From positions 186,001 to 250,000 of the forward strand of contig NZ_JAGQEE010000003.1 of the NCBI RefSeq assembly GCF_018304945.1: DNA of 64,000 nt, written 5' to 3'. The notes under the pieces were generated by a model. The model had not been told where the DNA came from, did no database searches, and was given only the letters and a program-made list of their open reading frames with translations. Below are positions 17,046-24,906 of this stretch, one piece after another. The DNA comes from Collimonas humicola (lineage in GTDB: Bacteria > Pseudomonadota > Gammaproteobacteria > Burkholderiales > Burkholderiaceae_D). The position numbers were made by a program, and so were the translations under genes. The first letter of the stretch is position 1; every line of letters starts with the position of its first letter.

Positions 17046-18313
17046 CAGCTAAATCCATTTGTAATGAGTCGGGCGCCGAATCCGGCATCCGAAGTGACAG
17101 GCGCGGCGGTCTCCGGCTCGACAGCGGGCTTGGCATCAGGAACAGCCGGCACCGCAGGGTCGCTGGCGGGATCGGCAACCGGGGTTGCCGGCGCTTCCAT
17201 GGCCGGCTGCTCTGGCGCCGGCACGGTTGCCGCCGGTACTACCACAGGCCCAAGGTCAGGAGCGCCAGCGGCAGGCGCCGGTTCAACGACTGCCGCCGCG
17301 GGGGCTGCCGGCTCAGGCAACACCTGCGGCACGGCTGGCTGTTCTGGTATCGGTGCAATTGCCGCCGGCACCGCTGCAGGCTCGACGTCAGGCGCGCCGG
17401 GCGGAGGCACCGGTTCCGTGGCGGGGGCCGCAGGGGCTGCCGGTGCCGGCAATATCGGCGGCATGGGCGGCTCCATGGCAGGCAGCACAGGCGCCGGCGC
17501 CGGTGTTATAGCAGCTGGCTCGACCGCCGGAGTGGAAATTGCCGGCATCGGCTGTACCGGCGTTGCGGCCGAATCTGCCGCCGGGGCGGCCGGCGCAACA
17601 GGAGTCGGCGGCGGTGTTGCAGGAGTGCCGGCCTTGGCGGCCGCGGCAGCTTGCTCACGCGTCGTCATGGCGACCACGGCCTTCTCGCACTCCTCTTCGC
17701 TGTCGCACGGGATGATGAAGGTTTTCCCTTCCCACCAGCCGCGCAACACGTAGGTGCCGTTTTCAGTTCTCCTGCCTTTGCCGTCGCGCAGCATCTCCTG
17801 GTATTGCGGGTGCGCCGGCGGAAACGTCATGATCCCGTAGCCCAGCTGGCGGCCGCGATGCCATTCTCCGTTATAAGTTGAGCCGTCGGCGAAACTGGCC
17901 TTGCCTTCGCCCTCCGGCAGGGACTCAATGAACATGCCGTCAAAACGGTTGCCCGGTTCTTCAACGCCGGTCGTATGGCCGCGCAGCTTTCCCCGCACCA
18001 TGGTGCCGGTCAGTTCCGCCACCTGCTTGGTGTTGTTCAGCCAGCGCACGGTTCCCGGACCTTGCGCCAGATCGTTTTCGCAAGGCCCGCTCCAGCGCAC
18101 CGTGATCTCGCCGCCAATCGGTTCCGGGCTCCATACCTTGCATCCATTGCTGGTGTCGGCGGCCCAGTGCCTGGTGGCTTCAGGCTGGACACCATTTATC
18201 CGCTCGCCCTGGCTGGCGGCGCCAGCTACGGCGGGCGGAGTGGCTGCCTGCGCCGGTCCGATCGCGGCCAGCCATACGCCCGTCAAAAAGACAACAGCCG
18301 CCCCTTGCTTCAT
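17045..18313 (-). CDS. Exported MORN-repeat protein with Pro/Ala-rich C-terminal region
   Basis: From the ATG at 18313 the product has 422 residues, beginning with a signal peptide (AAVVFLTGVWLAAIGPAQA). Residues ~60-200 hold MORN-type repeats (NRFDGMFIESLPEGEGKASF, STYNGEWHRGRQLGYGIMTF) and a Cys pair in IIPCDSEEECEKAV. The C-terminal ~190 residues are almost entirely Pro, Ala, Val, Glu and Gly and contain a duplicated segment. An in-frame ATG at 18403 is possible but would place a polar stretch before the signal peptide. MORN repeats usually serve as scaffolds; the role here is unknown. Confidence 0.72.
   Translation of the reverse strand: MKQGAAVVFLTGVWLAAIGPAQAATPPAVAGAASQGERINGVQPEATRHWAADTSNGCKVWSPEPIGGEITVRWSGPCENDLAQGPGTVRWLNNTKQVAELTGTMVRGKLRGHTTGVEEPGNRFDGMFIESLPEGEGKASFADGSTYNGEWHRGRQLGYGIMTFPPAHPQYQEMLRDGKGRRTENGTYVLRGWWEGKTFIIPCDSEEECEKAVVAMTTREQAAAAAKAGTPATPPPTPVAPAAPAADSAATPVQPMPAISTPAVEPAAITPAPAPVLPAMEPPMPPILPAPAAPAAPATEPVPPPGAPDVEPAAVPAAIAPIPEQPAVPQVLPEPAAPAAAVVEPAPAAGAPDLGPVVVPAATVPAPEQPAMEAPATPVADPASDPAVPAVPDAKPAVEPETAAPVTSDAGFGARLITNGFS
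17205..17470 (-). repeat. Two-copy 132-bp tandem duplication in the Pro/Ala-rich tail of the MORN gene
   Basis: Matching landmarks recur 132 bp (44 codons) apart: GCCGCCGGTAC near 17232 with GCCGCCGGCAC near 17364, and GTCAGGAGCGCC at 17255 with GTCAGGCGCGCC at 17387. Encoded landmarks are GAPD...VPAA...PEQPA in both units. The copies have diverged, so the duplication is not recent. Confidence 0.65.
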
Positions 18314-18583
18314 GAAAGACGGCGATCGATGAACGCCCGTCCCGCCGCAGGCAAAGCTACAATCGCTTGGTTGTTGCGAATCCCGGGTTATTGTCGTGTT
18401 CATAGGTGGCTATCGATAGTTGAGCAGCGTTAAACAACTCTCCTTGACCCAGTTCTTCCAGCCCCTGAGCAAGCCATGGCACAGCCGGCAAACGAGCGTA
18501 ACAAAACAACATGGTATTGTCCGTATCTTACGACAAATGCCCCCTGAGAAATCCCTTGCCCGGCCCCGCCGGCAAGAAAAAAT

Positions 18584-18910
18584 TTACAGCACTATCGGCA
18601 CCCCTCCCTGGGAGCTGATCATAGTCGACAATGCGGCAAAAAACTCAGAACCGTCGCGCGTATTGAGCCAGACGCCGCCTTTCTGCCTGTAGTGGAAACC
18701 GCCGGATTTGGCGGCTATCCACATTTCTTGCATCGGCGCCTGGCTGTTGACGATAATCTTGCTGCCATTATCGATAAATTCGATCTCCAACACATTGCCG
18801 CTGCGTTTGCACTCTACATCGAGGTCAGTATCGTCGGCGGCCCGCTCCAGCGCCATTTCGATCTTGCCTAGAGCCGACTCTGCCGCCGCCAGGAATTCTG
18901 ATTCTGTCAT
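18584..18910 (-). CDS. cyaY: Iron donor protein CyaY (bacterial frataxin)
   Basis: The 108-residue frataxin homologue modulates Fe-S cluster assembly with IscS. It has an acidic first helix (MTESEFLAAAESALGKIEMA then ADDTDLDVE) that forms the iron-binding ridge, and a beta-sheet region with GNVLEIEF and WIAAKSGGFHY. The ATG at 18910 has GGAG spaced 6 nt; the 4-codon longer frame is not needed. It is divergent from lptM-lysA, a conserved arrangement in proteobacteria. Confidence 0.94.
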   Translation of the reverse strand: MTESEFLAAAESALGKIEMALERAADDTDLDVECKRSGNVLEIEFIDNGSKIIVNSQAPMQEMWIAAKSGGFHYRQKGGVWLNTRDGSEFFAALSTMISSQGGVPIVL

Positions 18911-18951
18911 GCTACACTCCAATCCGTTTCGTTAAACTGTGATTCTAATCC

Positions 18952-19185
18952 GTGAAGCCCATTTTCGATTTGTCGCGTACTACCATGATGGCGCTGATCG
19001 CCATTCCGCTTACCTTGACGGCATGCGGCCAAAAAGGCCCGCTGTTCATGCCGGCAGCGCTGCCGCCGCCGATCGTCAGAACGGCGCCGGCACAACCAAA
19101 CGTTACTCCAAAGACAACTCCTGCGCCTGACGCTCCTGCACCGCAGGAAACGCCGGATACGCCAACCGCGCCGGCCGCCAAATAA
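18952..19185 (+). CDS. lptM: Small lipoprotein LptM (LppL/YifL family)
   Basis: The 77-residue lipoprotein starts at a GTG. Signal peptide MMALIAIPLTLTAC has the lipobox LTAC (Cys about residue 25), followed by the family signature GQKGPL and a Pro/Thr/Ala-rich tail. In E. coli, LptM helps oxidative maturation of the LPS translocon LptDE. It lies 9 bp upstream of lysA and divergent from cyaY, as in many proteobacteria. Confidence 0.88.
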   Translation: MKPIFDLSRTTMMALIAIPLTLTACGQKGPLFMPAALPPPIVRTAPAQPNVTPKTTPAPDAPAPQETPDTPTAPAAK

Positions 19186-19194
19186 ACAGTCTCC

Positions 19195-20478
19195 ATGTCG
19201 TATTTTTCATATAAAAATGACATCCTGCACGCTGAAAACGTCGCCCTGGACGCTATTGCGCAGCAATTTGGCTCCCCGACCTATGTCTACTCCAAGGCTG
19301 CGCTGACGGCGAATTTCTCCGCCTACGCGGATGCCTGCAGACAGCATAGCCCGGCGCCGGACAGCAGCCTGATCTGCTATTCAGTGAAATCCAACTCCAA
19401 CCTGGCGGTGCTGCAGCTGCTGAGTCGCCTCGGTTCCGGTTTCGATATCGTCTCGGGTGGCGAATTATTGCGCGTAATTGCGGCTGGCGGTGATCCTCGC
19501 AAAGTAATTTTCTCCGGCGTCGGCAAGTCGCGCGAAGAAATGCGCCTGGCGCTGTCGCATGACATCCTGTGTTTCAACGTCGAGTCGATTCCGGAACTGC
19601 ACCGCCTGAATGAAGCGGCAGCGGCCATGGGCAAGCGCGCCGCCATTTCGCTGCGCGTCAATCCCAACGTCGATGCCAAGACCCATCCCTACATTTCCAC
19701 CGGCCTCAAGGAAAACAAGTTCGGCGTGGCCTACGAGGACGCGCTCGCCTGCTACCGTACTGCCGCCGTCCTGCCGCATATCGAAGTGGCCGGGATCGAC
19801 TGCCATATCGGCTCGCAGCTGCTGGACGATGCACCGTTGCTGGAAGCGCTCGACAAGCTGATCGACCTGGTCGACCAACTGGCCAGCGAAGGCATCCACC
19901 TGCATCACCTGGATATCGGCGGCGGCATAGGCATCACTTACGACGATGAAAAGCCGGTCGCCATCGGCAGCTATCTGGGGCGCCTGTTTGCCCGCATCGA
20001 TGCCTGGCGCCAGGACAAATACCAGGGCGCGCCGATCAAGGTGCTGTTTGAGCCGGGCCGCTCGATTGTCGGCAACGCCGGCATCCTGCTGACCGAAATC
20101 CAGTACCTGAAGCATTCCGAGGCCAAGAATTTCGCCATCGTCGACGCCGCCATGAACGACCTGATGCGGCCGGCCATGTACGAAGCCTGGCACGGCGTGC
20201 AGACCGTGGCCCGGCGCAACAGCGCGGAGCAGGTGTATGACGTGGTCGGGCCGGTATGCGAATCGGGCGACTGGCTGGCGCGCTCGCGGCCGCTGGCGGT
20301 TGAAGCCGGCGACTTGCTGGCGCTGATGTCGGCCGGCGCCTACGGCATGACCATGTCCTCCAACTACAATACGCGCGGCCGTGCGGCGGAAGTGATGGTC
20401 GACGGCGAGCAAGTGCATCTGATACGGCAGCGCGAAAATCCGGCCGATCTGTTTGCGCTGGAATCGTTGCTGGCCTGA
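19195..20478 (+). CDS. lysA: Diaminopimelate decarboxylase
   Basis: The 427-residue PLP-dependent fold-III decarboxylase catalyses the last step of lysine synthesis (meso-DAP to L-lysine). The PLP lysine is in CYSVKSNSN (Lys65). Other landmarks are GLKENKFG, DIGGGIG, FEPGRSIVGNAG and VCESGDWLA, the Cys of which completes the active site across the dimer. It is cotranscribed with lptM and followed after 2 bp by the barrel gene. Confidence 0.96.
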   Translation: MSYFSYKNDILHAENVALDAIAQQFGSPTYVYSKAALTANFSAYADACRQHSPAPDSSLICYSVKSNSNLAVLQLLSRLGSGFDIVSGGELLRVIAAGGDPRKVIFSGVGKSREEMRLALSHDILCFNVESIPELHRLNEAAAAMGKRAAISLRVNPNVDAKTHPYISTGLKENKFGVAYEDALACYRTAAVLPHIEVAGIDCHIGSQLLDDAPLLEALDKLIDLVDQLASEGIHLHHLDIGGGIGITYDDEKPVAIGSYLGRLFARIDAWRQDKYQGAPIKVLFEPGRSIVGNAGILLTEIQYLKHSEAKNFAIVDAAMNDLMRPAMYEAWHGVQTVARRNSAEQVYDVVGPVCESGDWLARSRPLAVEAGDLLALMSAGAYGMTMSSNYNTRGRAAEVMVDGEQVHLIRQRENPADLFALESLLA

Positions 20479-20480
20479 CC

Positions 20481-21275
20481 GTGCGTACCGCCAACGACGG
20501 GACGGCGTTGCGCAGGCTGGCGCTTGCCGTCATCGCCTCCTGCTTTCTGCTGCCGCCGGCCCACGCCAACCATCCGCTGGTGACCGACGACACCAATACC
20601 CAGGACAAGGGCCACCAGCAGCTTGAGCTGAACACCGACTGGCTGCGCCAGAACGACGTGCACACGCATGTCGCCAACTTTACCTACAGCTATGGCTTGC
20701 TGAAAAACCTCGACATCTATGTCAATCCACCGGCAACGCTGTCGCAGCCGTCGGGCATCAATGACATTGCCGTGGGGGTGAAATGGCGGCTGCTGGAGCG
20801 CGGCGACTTCAGCCTTGGGGTAAAGCCGGAAATAACGTTTCCAAGCGGCGATCCCAACCGTGGCCTGGGGCGCGGCGCCGCCAGCATGTCGCTGACGCTG
20901 ATCAGCAGCTATCAAAGCGGCGACTGGGCTTTCAGCGGCAACCTGGCCGCGTATTACAACCGCTTTCGCCTGGCCAGCGACCAGCAGGCCAACCGCACCA
21001 TGCAGTGGCGCTTGTCAGGCTATGCCTTATATGAACTCAATCCCAAGTGGAGCCTGGTGCTCGATGGCGGCATCCTCAGCAATACCGAACGCGCCAGCGA
21101 TACCAGCGGCGACCAGCATGCAAGCAGCAATCCAGGCTATATCCTGACCGGGACCGTGTATTCGCCGACGCCGAATCTCGACCTCGACCTGGGACTGAAA
21201 TTCGGCATCGGCTGCGGCCCTTGCGCGGCCCAGACCCATCGTCAGGTTGGCGTCGGCGTTACCTGGCGTTTCTGA
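20481..21275 (+). CDS. Outer-membrane beta-barrel protein (MetA-pathway phenol-degradation-like family)
   Basis: The 264-residue protein has a GTG start 2 bp after lysA, a signal peptide (RLALAVIASCFLLPPAHA), alternating amphipathic strands and a C-terminal Phe (VGVTWRF), all typical of an outer-membrane barrel. The mature start HPLVTDDTNTQDKG resembles the Phenol_MetA_deg/transporter family of putative channels. Two cysteines in CGPC near the end are unusual for a barrel. Its 3' end overlaps the convergent msrQ by 34 bp. The substrate is unknown. Confidence 0.72.
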   Translation: MRTANDGTALRRLALAVIASCFLLPPAHANHPLVTDDTNTQDKGHQQLELNTDWLRQNDVHTHVANFTYSYGLLKNLDIYVNPPATLSQPSGINDIAVGVKWRLLERGDFSLGVKPEITFPSGDPNRGLGRGAASMSLTLISSYQSGDWAFSGNLAAYYNRFRLASDQQANRTMQWRLSGYALYELNPKWSLVLDGGILSNTERASDTSGDQHASSNPGYILTGTVYSPTPNLDLDLGLKFGIGCGPCAAQTHRQVGVGVTWRF

Positions 21276-21910
21276 ACCGCCGCTGGCGATTTGGCGGCGC
21301 CGGCGCTGCGATTGCGCCAGGCAAAATACACACGCACCAGCAGCAGCGCGGCGACGATAGCGCCGAACAGGATCGGCTTTTCAAAATTGTGCTTGCCGGC
21401 GCGCATCCACCAGAAATGCAGGATCCCCAGCATCGCAATCGCATACAGGCTGCGATGCAGCCACTGCCAGCGCTTGCCGCCGAGGCGGCGGATCATGCCG
21501 TTGGTGCTGGTCAGCGCCAGCGGCAGCAGCAGCACGAAGGCGATGAAGCCGACCGTGATGAACGGCCGCTTGACGACATCCTTGAGCATCTCGCCAAGGT
21601 CGAAGAAATGATCGAACCAGAGGAAGGTCGTGAAGTGCAGGCTGGCGTAGAAAAAGGCAAACAAACCCAGCATGCGGCGCAGCTTGATCAGCCAGTTCCA
21701 GCCGCTGAAGCGCCGCAATGGCGTCACCGCCAGCGTGATGCAAAGAAAATAGAGCGTCCAGTCGCCGCTGCTGCGGGTGATGAATTCGATCGGATTGGCG
21801 CCTAGCCCGCCGGTGAAGCCGGACACCAGCAAGCGCAGCGCGGGCAGCAAAGCCAGCACGAACAGCAAGGCCTTGATGAATGTGAATTGCCTGGGAGCGG
21901 GATTGAACAT
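21242..21910 (-). CDS. msrQ: Heme-binding membrane subunit MsrQ of the periplasmic methionine sulfoxide reductase
   Basis: The 222-residue protein has about six transmembrane helices and belongs to the ferric-reductase-like family. Candidate heme-ligand histidines are in YASLHFTT, WLHRSLY and GILHFWW. MsrQ passes quinone-pool electrons to MsrP for repair of oxidised methionines in periplasmic proteins. It follows msrP by 16 bp. The 3' 34 bp overlap the convergent barrel gene, with no terminator between them. Confidence 0.93.
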   Translation of the reverse strand: MFNPAPRQFTFIKALLFVLALLPALRLLVSGFTGGLGANPIEFITRSSGDWTLYFLCITLAVTPLRRFSGWNWLIKLRRMLGLFAFFYASLHFTTFLWFDHFFDLGEMLKDVVKRPFITVGFIAFVLLLPLALTSTNGMIRRLGGKRWQWLHRSLYAIAMLGILHFWWMRAGKHNFEKPILFGAIVAALLLVRVYFAWRNRSAGAAKSPAAVQKRQVTPTPT

Positions 21911-21926
21911 AAGCAGCGTCCCGGCC

Positions 21927-22907
21927 TTAAAAGTACTTCTTCAGGTCCATGCCCGAATACAGCGAAGCGACCTCGTTATAGCCGTTGAACATCAGCGTCT
22001 TGCGCTTCTTCGCGAAGAAACCGTCTTCGCCGATGCGGCGCTCGGAGGCTTGCGACCAGCGCGGATGATCGACGTCCGGATTCACGTTCGAATAAAATCC
22101 ATACTCGCGCGCCGCGGCGATATTCCATGCGGTCCTCGGCTGGTCTTTGAGGAAGCGGATCTTGACGATGGACTTGGCCGACTTGAAACCGTATTTCCAC
22201 GGCAGCGCCATGCGTACCGGCGCCCCGCTCTGGTTCGGCAAGACCTGGCCGTACATGCCGAAGGTGAGCAAGGCCAGCGGATGCATGGCTTCATCCATGC
22301 GCAAACCTTCCACATAGGGCCACTCCAGCACAGGAGCACGCAAACCCGGCATCTGGCGGTTATCGGCCAGCGTCGTGAATTCAACATATCTGGCGTTGGC
22401 GGTCGGCTCGACTTTCCTGATCAACGCCGACAGGGAATAACCGATCCATGGGATCACCATCGACCAGCCTTCGACGCAACGCAGCCGGTAGACGCGCTCT
22501 TCCAGCGGCGCCAGCTTCAGCAGGCTGTCGATATCCAGCGTCAACGGCTTCTTGACCTCGCCTTCTATCGCGATCGTCCAGGGCCGTATTTTCAGGCTGC
22601 CGGCGTTTTGGGCCGGATCGGATTTGTCGGTGCCGAATTCGTAGAAATTATTGTAGGTGGTGGCATCTTTGTAAGACGTTGCCTTGTCCATGACGACATA
22701 CGCCGGATTCGGTTTCGCCGCCAGCTTCTGGCCGTCGCCGGTCTGCGCCCAGGCTTCGCCGCCGCTCAACTGCAGCAGCGACCCCGCGCCGGCGGCGCCT
22801 ACGGCAATCTGCTTGATAAAGCTGCGGCGCGATTCGAATATTTCCCGCGGCGTGATTTCGGAAGCAAACGGCAGGTCGATTCCATTGGGGCGGCGATATA
22901 GCGGCAT
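21927..22907 (-). CDS. msrP: Periplasmic methionine sulfoxide reductase catalytic subunit MsrP
   Basis: The 326-residue molybdopterin enzyme carries a Tat signal with the twin arginine in [17 protein letters not shown]. The molybdenum-ligand cysteine is in [10 protein letters not shown], and the sulfite-oxidase fold continues with NKSGAP-like [13 protein letters not shown]. It reduces protein-bound Met sulfoxide. The ATG at 22907 has GGAG with 6-nt spacing; an upstream TTG at 22922 is rejected. It forms an operon with msrQ. Confidence 0.95.
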   Translation of the reverse strand: MPLYRRPNGIDLPFASEITPREIFESRRSFIKQIAVGAAGAGSLLQLSGGEAWAQTGDGQKLAAKPNPAYVVMDKATSYKDATTYNNFYEFGTDKSDPAQNAGSLKIRPWTIAIEGEVKKPLTLDIDSLLKLAPLEERVYRLRCVEGWSMVIPWIGYSLSALIRKVEPTANARYVEFTTLADNRQMPGLRAPVLEWPYVEGLRMDEAMHPLALLTFGMYGQVLPNQSGAPVRMALPWKYGFKSAKSIVKIRFLKDQPRTAWNIAAAREYGFYSNVNPDVDHPRWSQASERRIGEDGFFAKKRKTLMFNGYNEVASLYSGMDLKKYF

Positions 22908-22983
22908 GTGATGCTCCTGCAAGGTAAAGATTTAGCTTAGTCAGATAAGTTGACGATTCCTTACAGAGGCGCAGGAAAAACGC

Positions 22984-23655
22984 TTATCCGGTAATTTGGA
23001 TGTGGTCGTGCAGCTCCGCCAGCCGGGAAATGATTGTCGCCTGCCGGGGCAGTTGCGCTTCCACCTGCTCCGGCTGCAAGGCGAATACCTGCATGCCGGC
23101 AGCAACGCCGGCTTGCACGCCCGGCAGGCTATCTTCGACTACGGCACAGCGGGAAGGGTCGACACCCATGATCCTGGCGGCATGCAGGAACAAGTCCGGC
23201 GCCGGCTTCCAGGAGCCGACCTCGTATGCGCTGAAGATACGGCCTTCGAAATAAGACCACAGGCCGGTGACGCTGAGCGACACCTTGATCTGGTGCAAAG
23301 GACCGTTGGAGGCCATGCAGAACGGCACTTTCAGCGATTGCACCAGTTCCAGCGCGCCTTCGATCGGCTGCAGGCGCTGGTGCAGCACCGGAGCGATGCG
23401 ATCGCGCAAGACCATGGTGAAATCGGCCGGCAGGGAACGGCCGAACATCTGTTCCAGCTCGGCCACGCAATCGGCCATGCGGCCGCCCTTGAAGCGCGCC
23501 AGCGCCACCTCGGCCGACAGCTGCATGCCGAGTTCGGCCAGATAGTCCACCATCACATCGGTTGCCACAGTTTCACTGTCGACCAGGGTGCCGTCGCAAT
23601 CGAAAATCACCAGCTCTACCGGCGCATTGCTTGAATCTGTTGCTGGCTTCGTCAT
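22984..23655 (-). CDS. HAD-superfamily (subfamily IA) phosphatase
   Basis: The 223-residue hydrolase has motif I DCDGTLVDS, motif II ASNG, motif III Lys in SWKPAPD and motif IV VVEDSLPG. An alpha-helical cap lies between motifs I and II. It is closest in pattern to the YieH/Gph-like sugar-phosphate or phosphoglycolate phosphatases. The exact substrate cannot be assigned. It begins 4 bp after the ccsB stop, so it is probably cotranscribed with resB-ccsB. Confidence 0.85.
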   Translation of the reverse strand: MTKPATDSSNAPVELVIFDCDGTLVDSETVATDVMVDYLAELGMQLSAEVALARFKGGRMADCVAELEQMFGRSLPADFTMVLRDRIAPVLHQRLQPIEGALELVQSLKVPFCMASNGPLHQIKVSLSVTGLWSYFEGRIFSAYEVGSWKPAPDLFLHAARIMGVDPSRCAVVEDSLPGVQAGVAAGMQVFALQPEQVEAQLPRQATIISRLAELHDHIQITG

Positions 23656-23659
23656 CCGA

Positions 23660-24805
23660 TCACAGCTCTCCGTAAGAATGCAGTCCGGACAGGAACATGT
23701 TCACGCCGAGGAAAGCAAAAGTGGTCACCAGCAGACCGATCAGCGCCCACCAGGCTGCAATGTGGCCGCGCAGCCCCTTCATCAGGCGCATGTGCAGCCA
23801 GGCGGCGTAATTCAGCCAGACGATCAGCGCCCAGGTTTCTTTCGGATCCCAGGACCAGTAGCCGCCCCATGCTTCCGCCGCCCACAGGGCGCCGAGGATG
23901 GTGGCGATGGTGAAGAAGGTGAAGCCGACAGCAATCGCCTTGTACATGACATCGTCGAGCACTTCCAGCGCCGGCAGGCGGTCTACCAGGTAGCCATGCG
24001 ATTTCAGCAGGTAAGCCACCGCCACCATCGCCGACAGCGCGAAAGTGCCGTAGCCGATGAAATTGGCCGGCACATGGATTTTCATCCACCAGCTTTGCAG
24101 CGCCGGCACCAGCGGCTGGATCTCCGCCGCATCGCGCGACACCATGTACCATAGCAGGAAGCCGACGGCGGCCGAGATCACCAGCAAGACAAAGGCGCCC
24201 AGCTGGCGGGTGCGGTAATGCTGTTCGTAGTAGAGGTAGAACAGGGCCGTGATCAGGCTGAACAGGATGAACACTTCGTACAGGTTGGAAATCGGGATGT
24301 GGCCGATATCGGCGCCGATCAGGTAAGACTCATACCAGCGCACCAGCATGCCGGTAAAGCCCATCACCACCGCCGCCCAGCACAGCTTGGAGCCGATCGA
24401 CGCGCCGAAGTCGGAACGCGTGACCAGGCCGCCCCAGAAGAACAGGGTCGAGAGGAAAAACAGGGTGCTCATCCACAGGATCGCCGATTGGCTGGAGAGC
24501 ATGTATTTGAGGAAGAACTTCTGGTTGGCCATGTCGAGCACGCCGCCGTACATGGCGATGGCCGACAGCGCCAGCACCGCCAGCAGGGTCATCAGCCAGC
24601 GCACCGATTTCCAGTGCCAGCCGAGCCAGGAAAAAGTCGGGCCGGCCAGCAGCAGCACGCCCTTCTCGTAGTAATCCATATGGCTGCCGTAGCGGTTCAG
24701 GGCGAACAGCGAGGCAGCCACCAGCGCGACGGCAAACAGCCAGTCGACCACAGACAGGCGCTTGAAAAAGCTGCCAGGCGGGGAATAAGTTTGCGTCAGT
24801 TCCAT
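23660..24805 (-). CDS. ccsB: System II cytochrome c biogenesis protein CcsB/CcsA (heme handling)
   Basis: This ~381-residue polytopic protein contains the tryptophan-rich heme motif WGGYWSWDPKETWALIVWL. With ResB it exports heme and attaches it to CXXCH apocytochromes on the periplasmic side. Start choice: an ATG at 24805 (MELTQTYSPP) has GGAG at 6-nt spacing; in-frame ATGs at 24808 and 24817 are alternatives. It lies downstream of resB, and the substrate cytochrome c4 is encoded just upstream of resB. Confidence 0.93.
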   Translation of the reverse strand: MELTQTYSPPGSFFKRLSVVDWLFAVALVAASLFALNRYGSHMDYYEKGVLLLAGPTFSWLGWHWKSVRWLMTLLAVLALSAIAMYGGVLDMANQKFFLKYMLSSQSAILWMSTLFFLSTLFFWGGLVTRSDFGASIGSKLCWAAVVMGFTGMLVRWYESYLIGADIGHIPISNLYEVFILFSLITALFYLYYEQHYRTRQLGAFVLLVISAAVGFLLWYMVSRDAAEIQPLVPALQSWWMKIHVPANFIGYGTFALSAMVAVAYLLKSHGYLVDRLPALEVLDDVMYKAIAVGFTFFTIATILGALWAAEAWGGYWSWDPKETWALIVWLNYAAWLHMRLMKGLRGHIAAWWALIGLLVTTFAFLGVNMFLSGLHSYGEL

Positions 24806-24906
24806 CATTTTCTCCATATCGTCCCGCTCTTGCGTGGAAAATCCCAAAATCGCAGCGGAACGTCCATCTTTTTATCTGCAGTGCAGCGCCATCATCGGCA
24901 AGGCAG

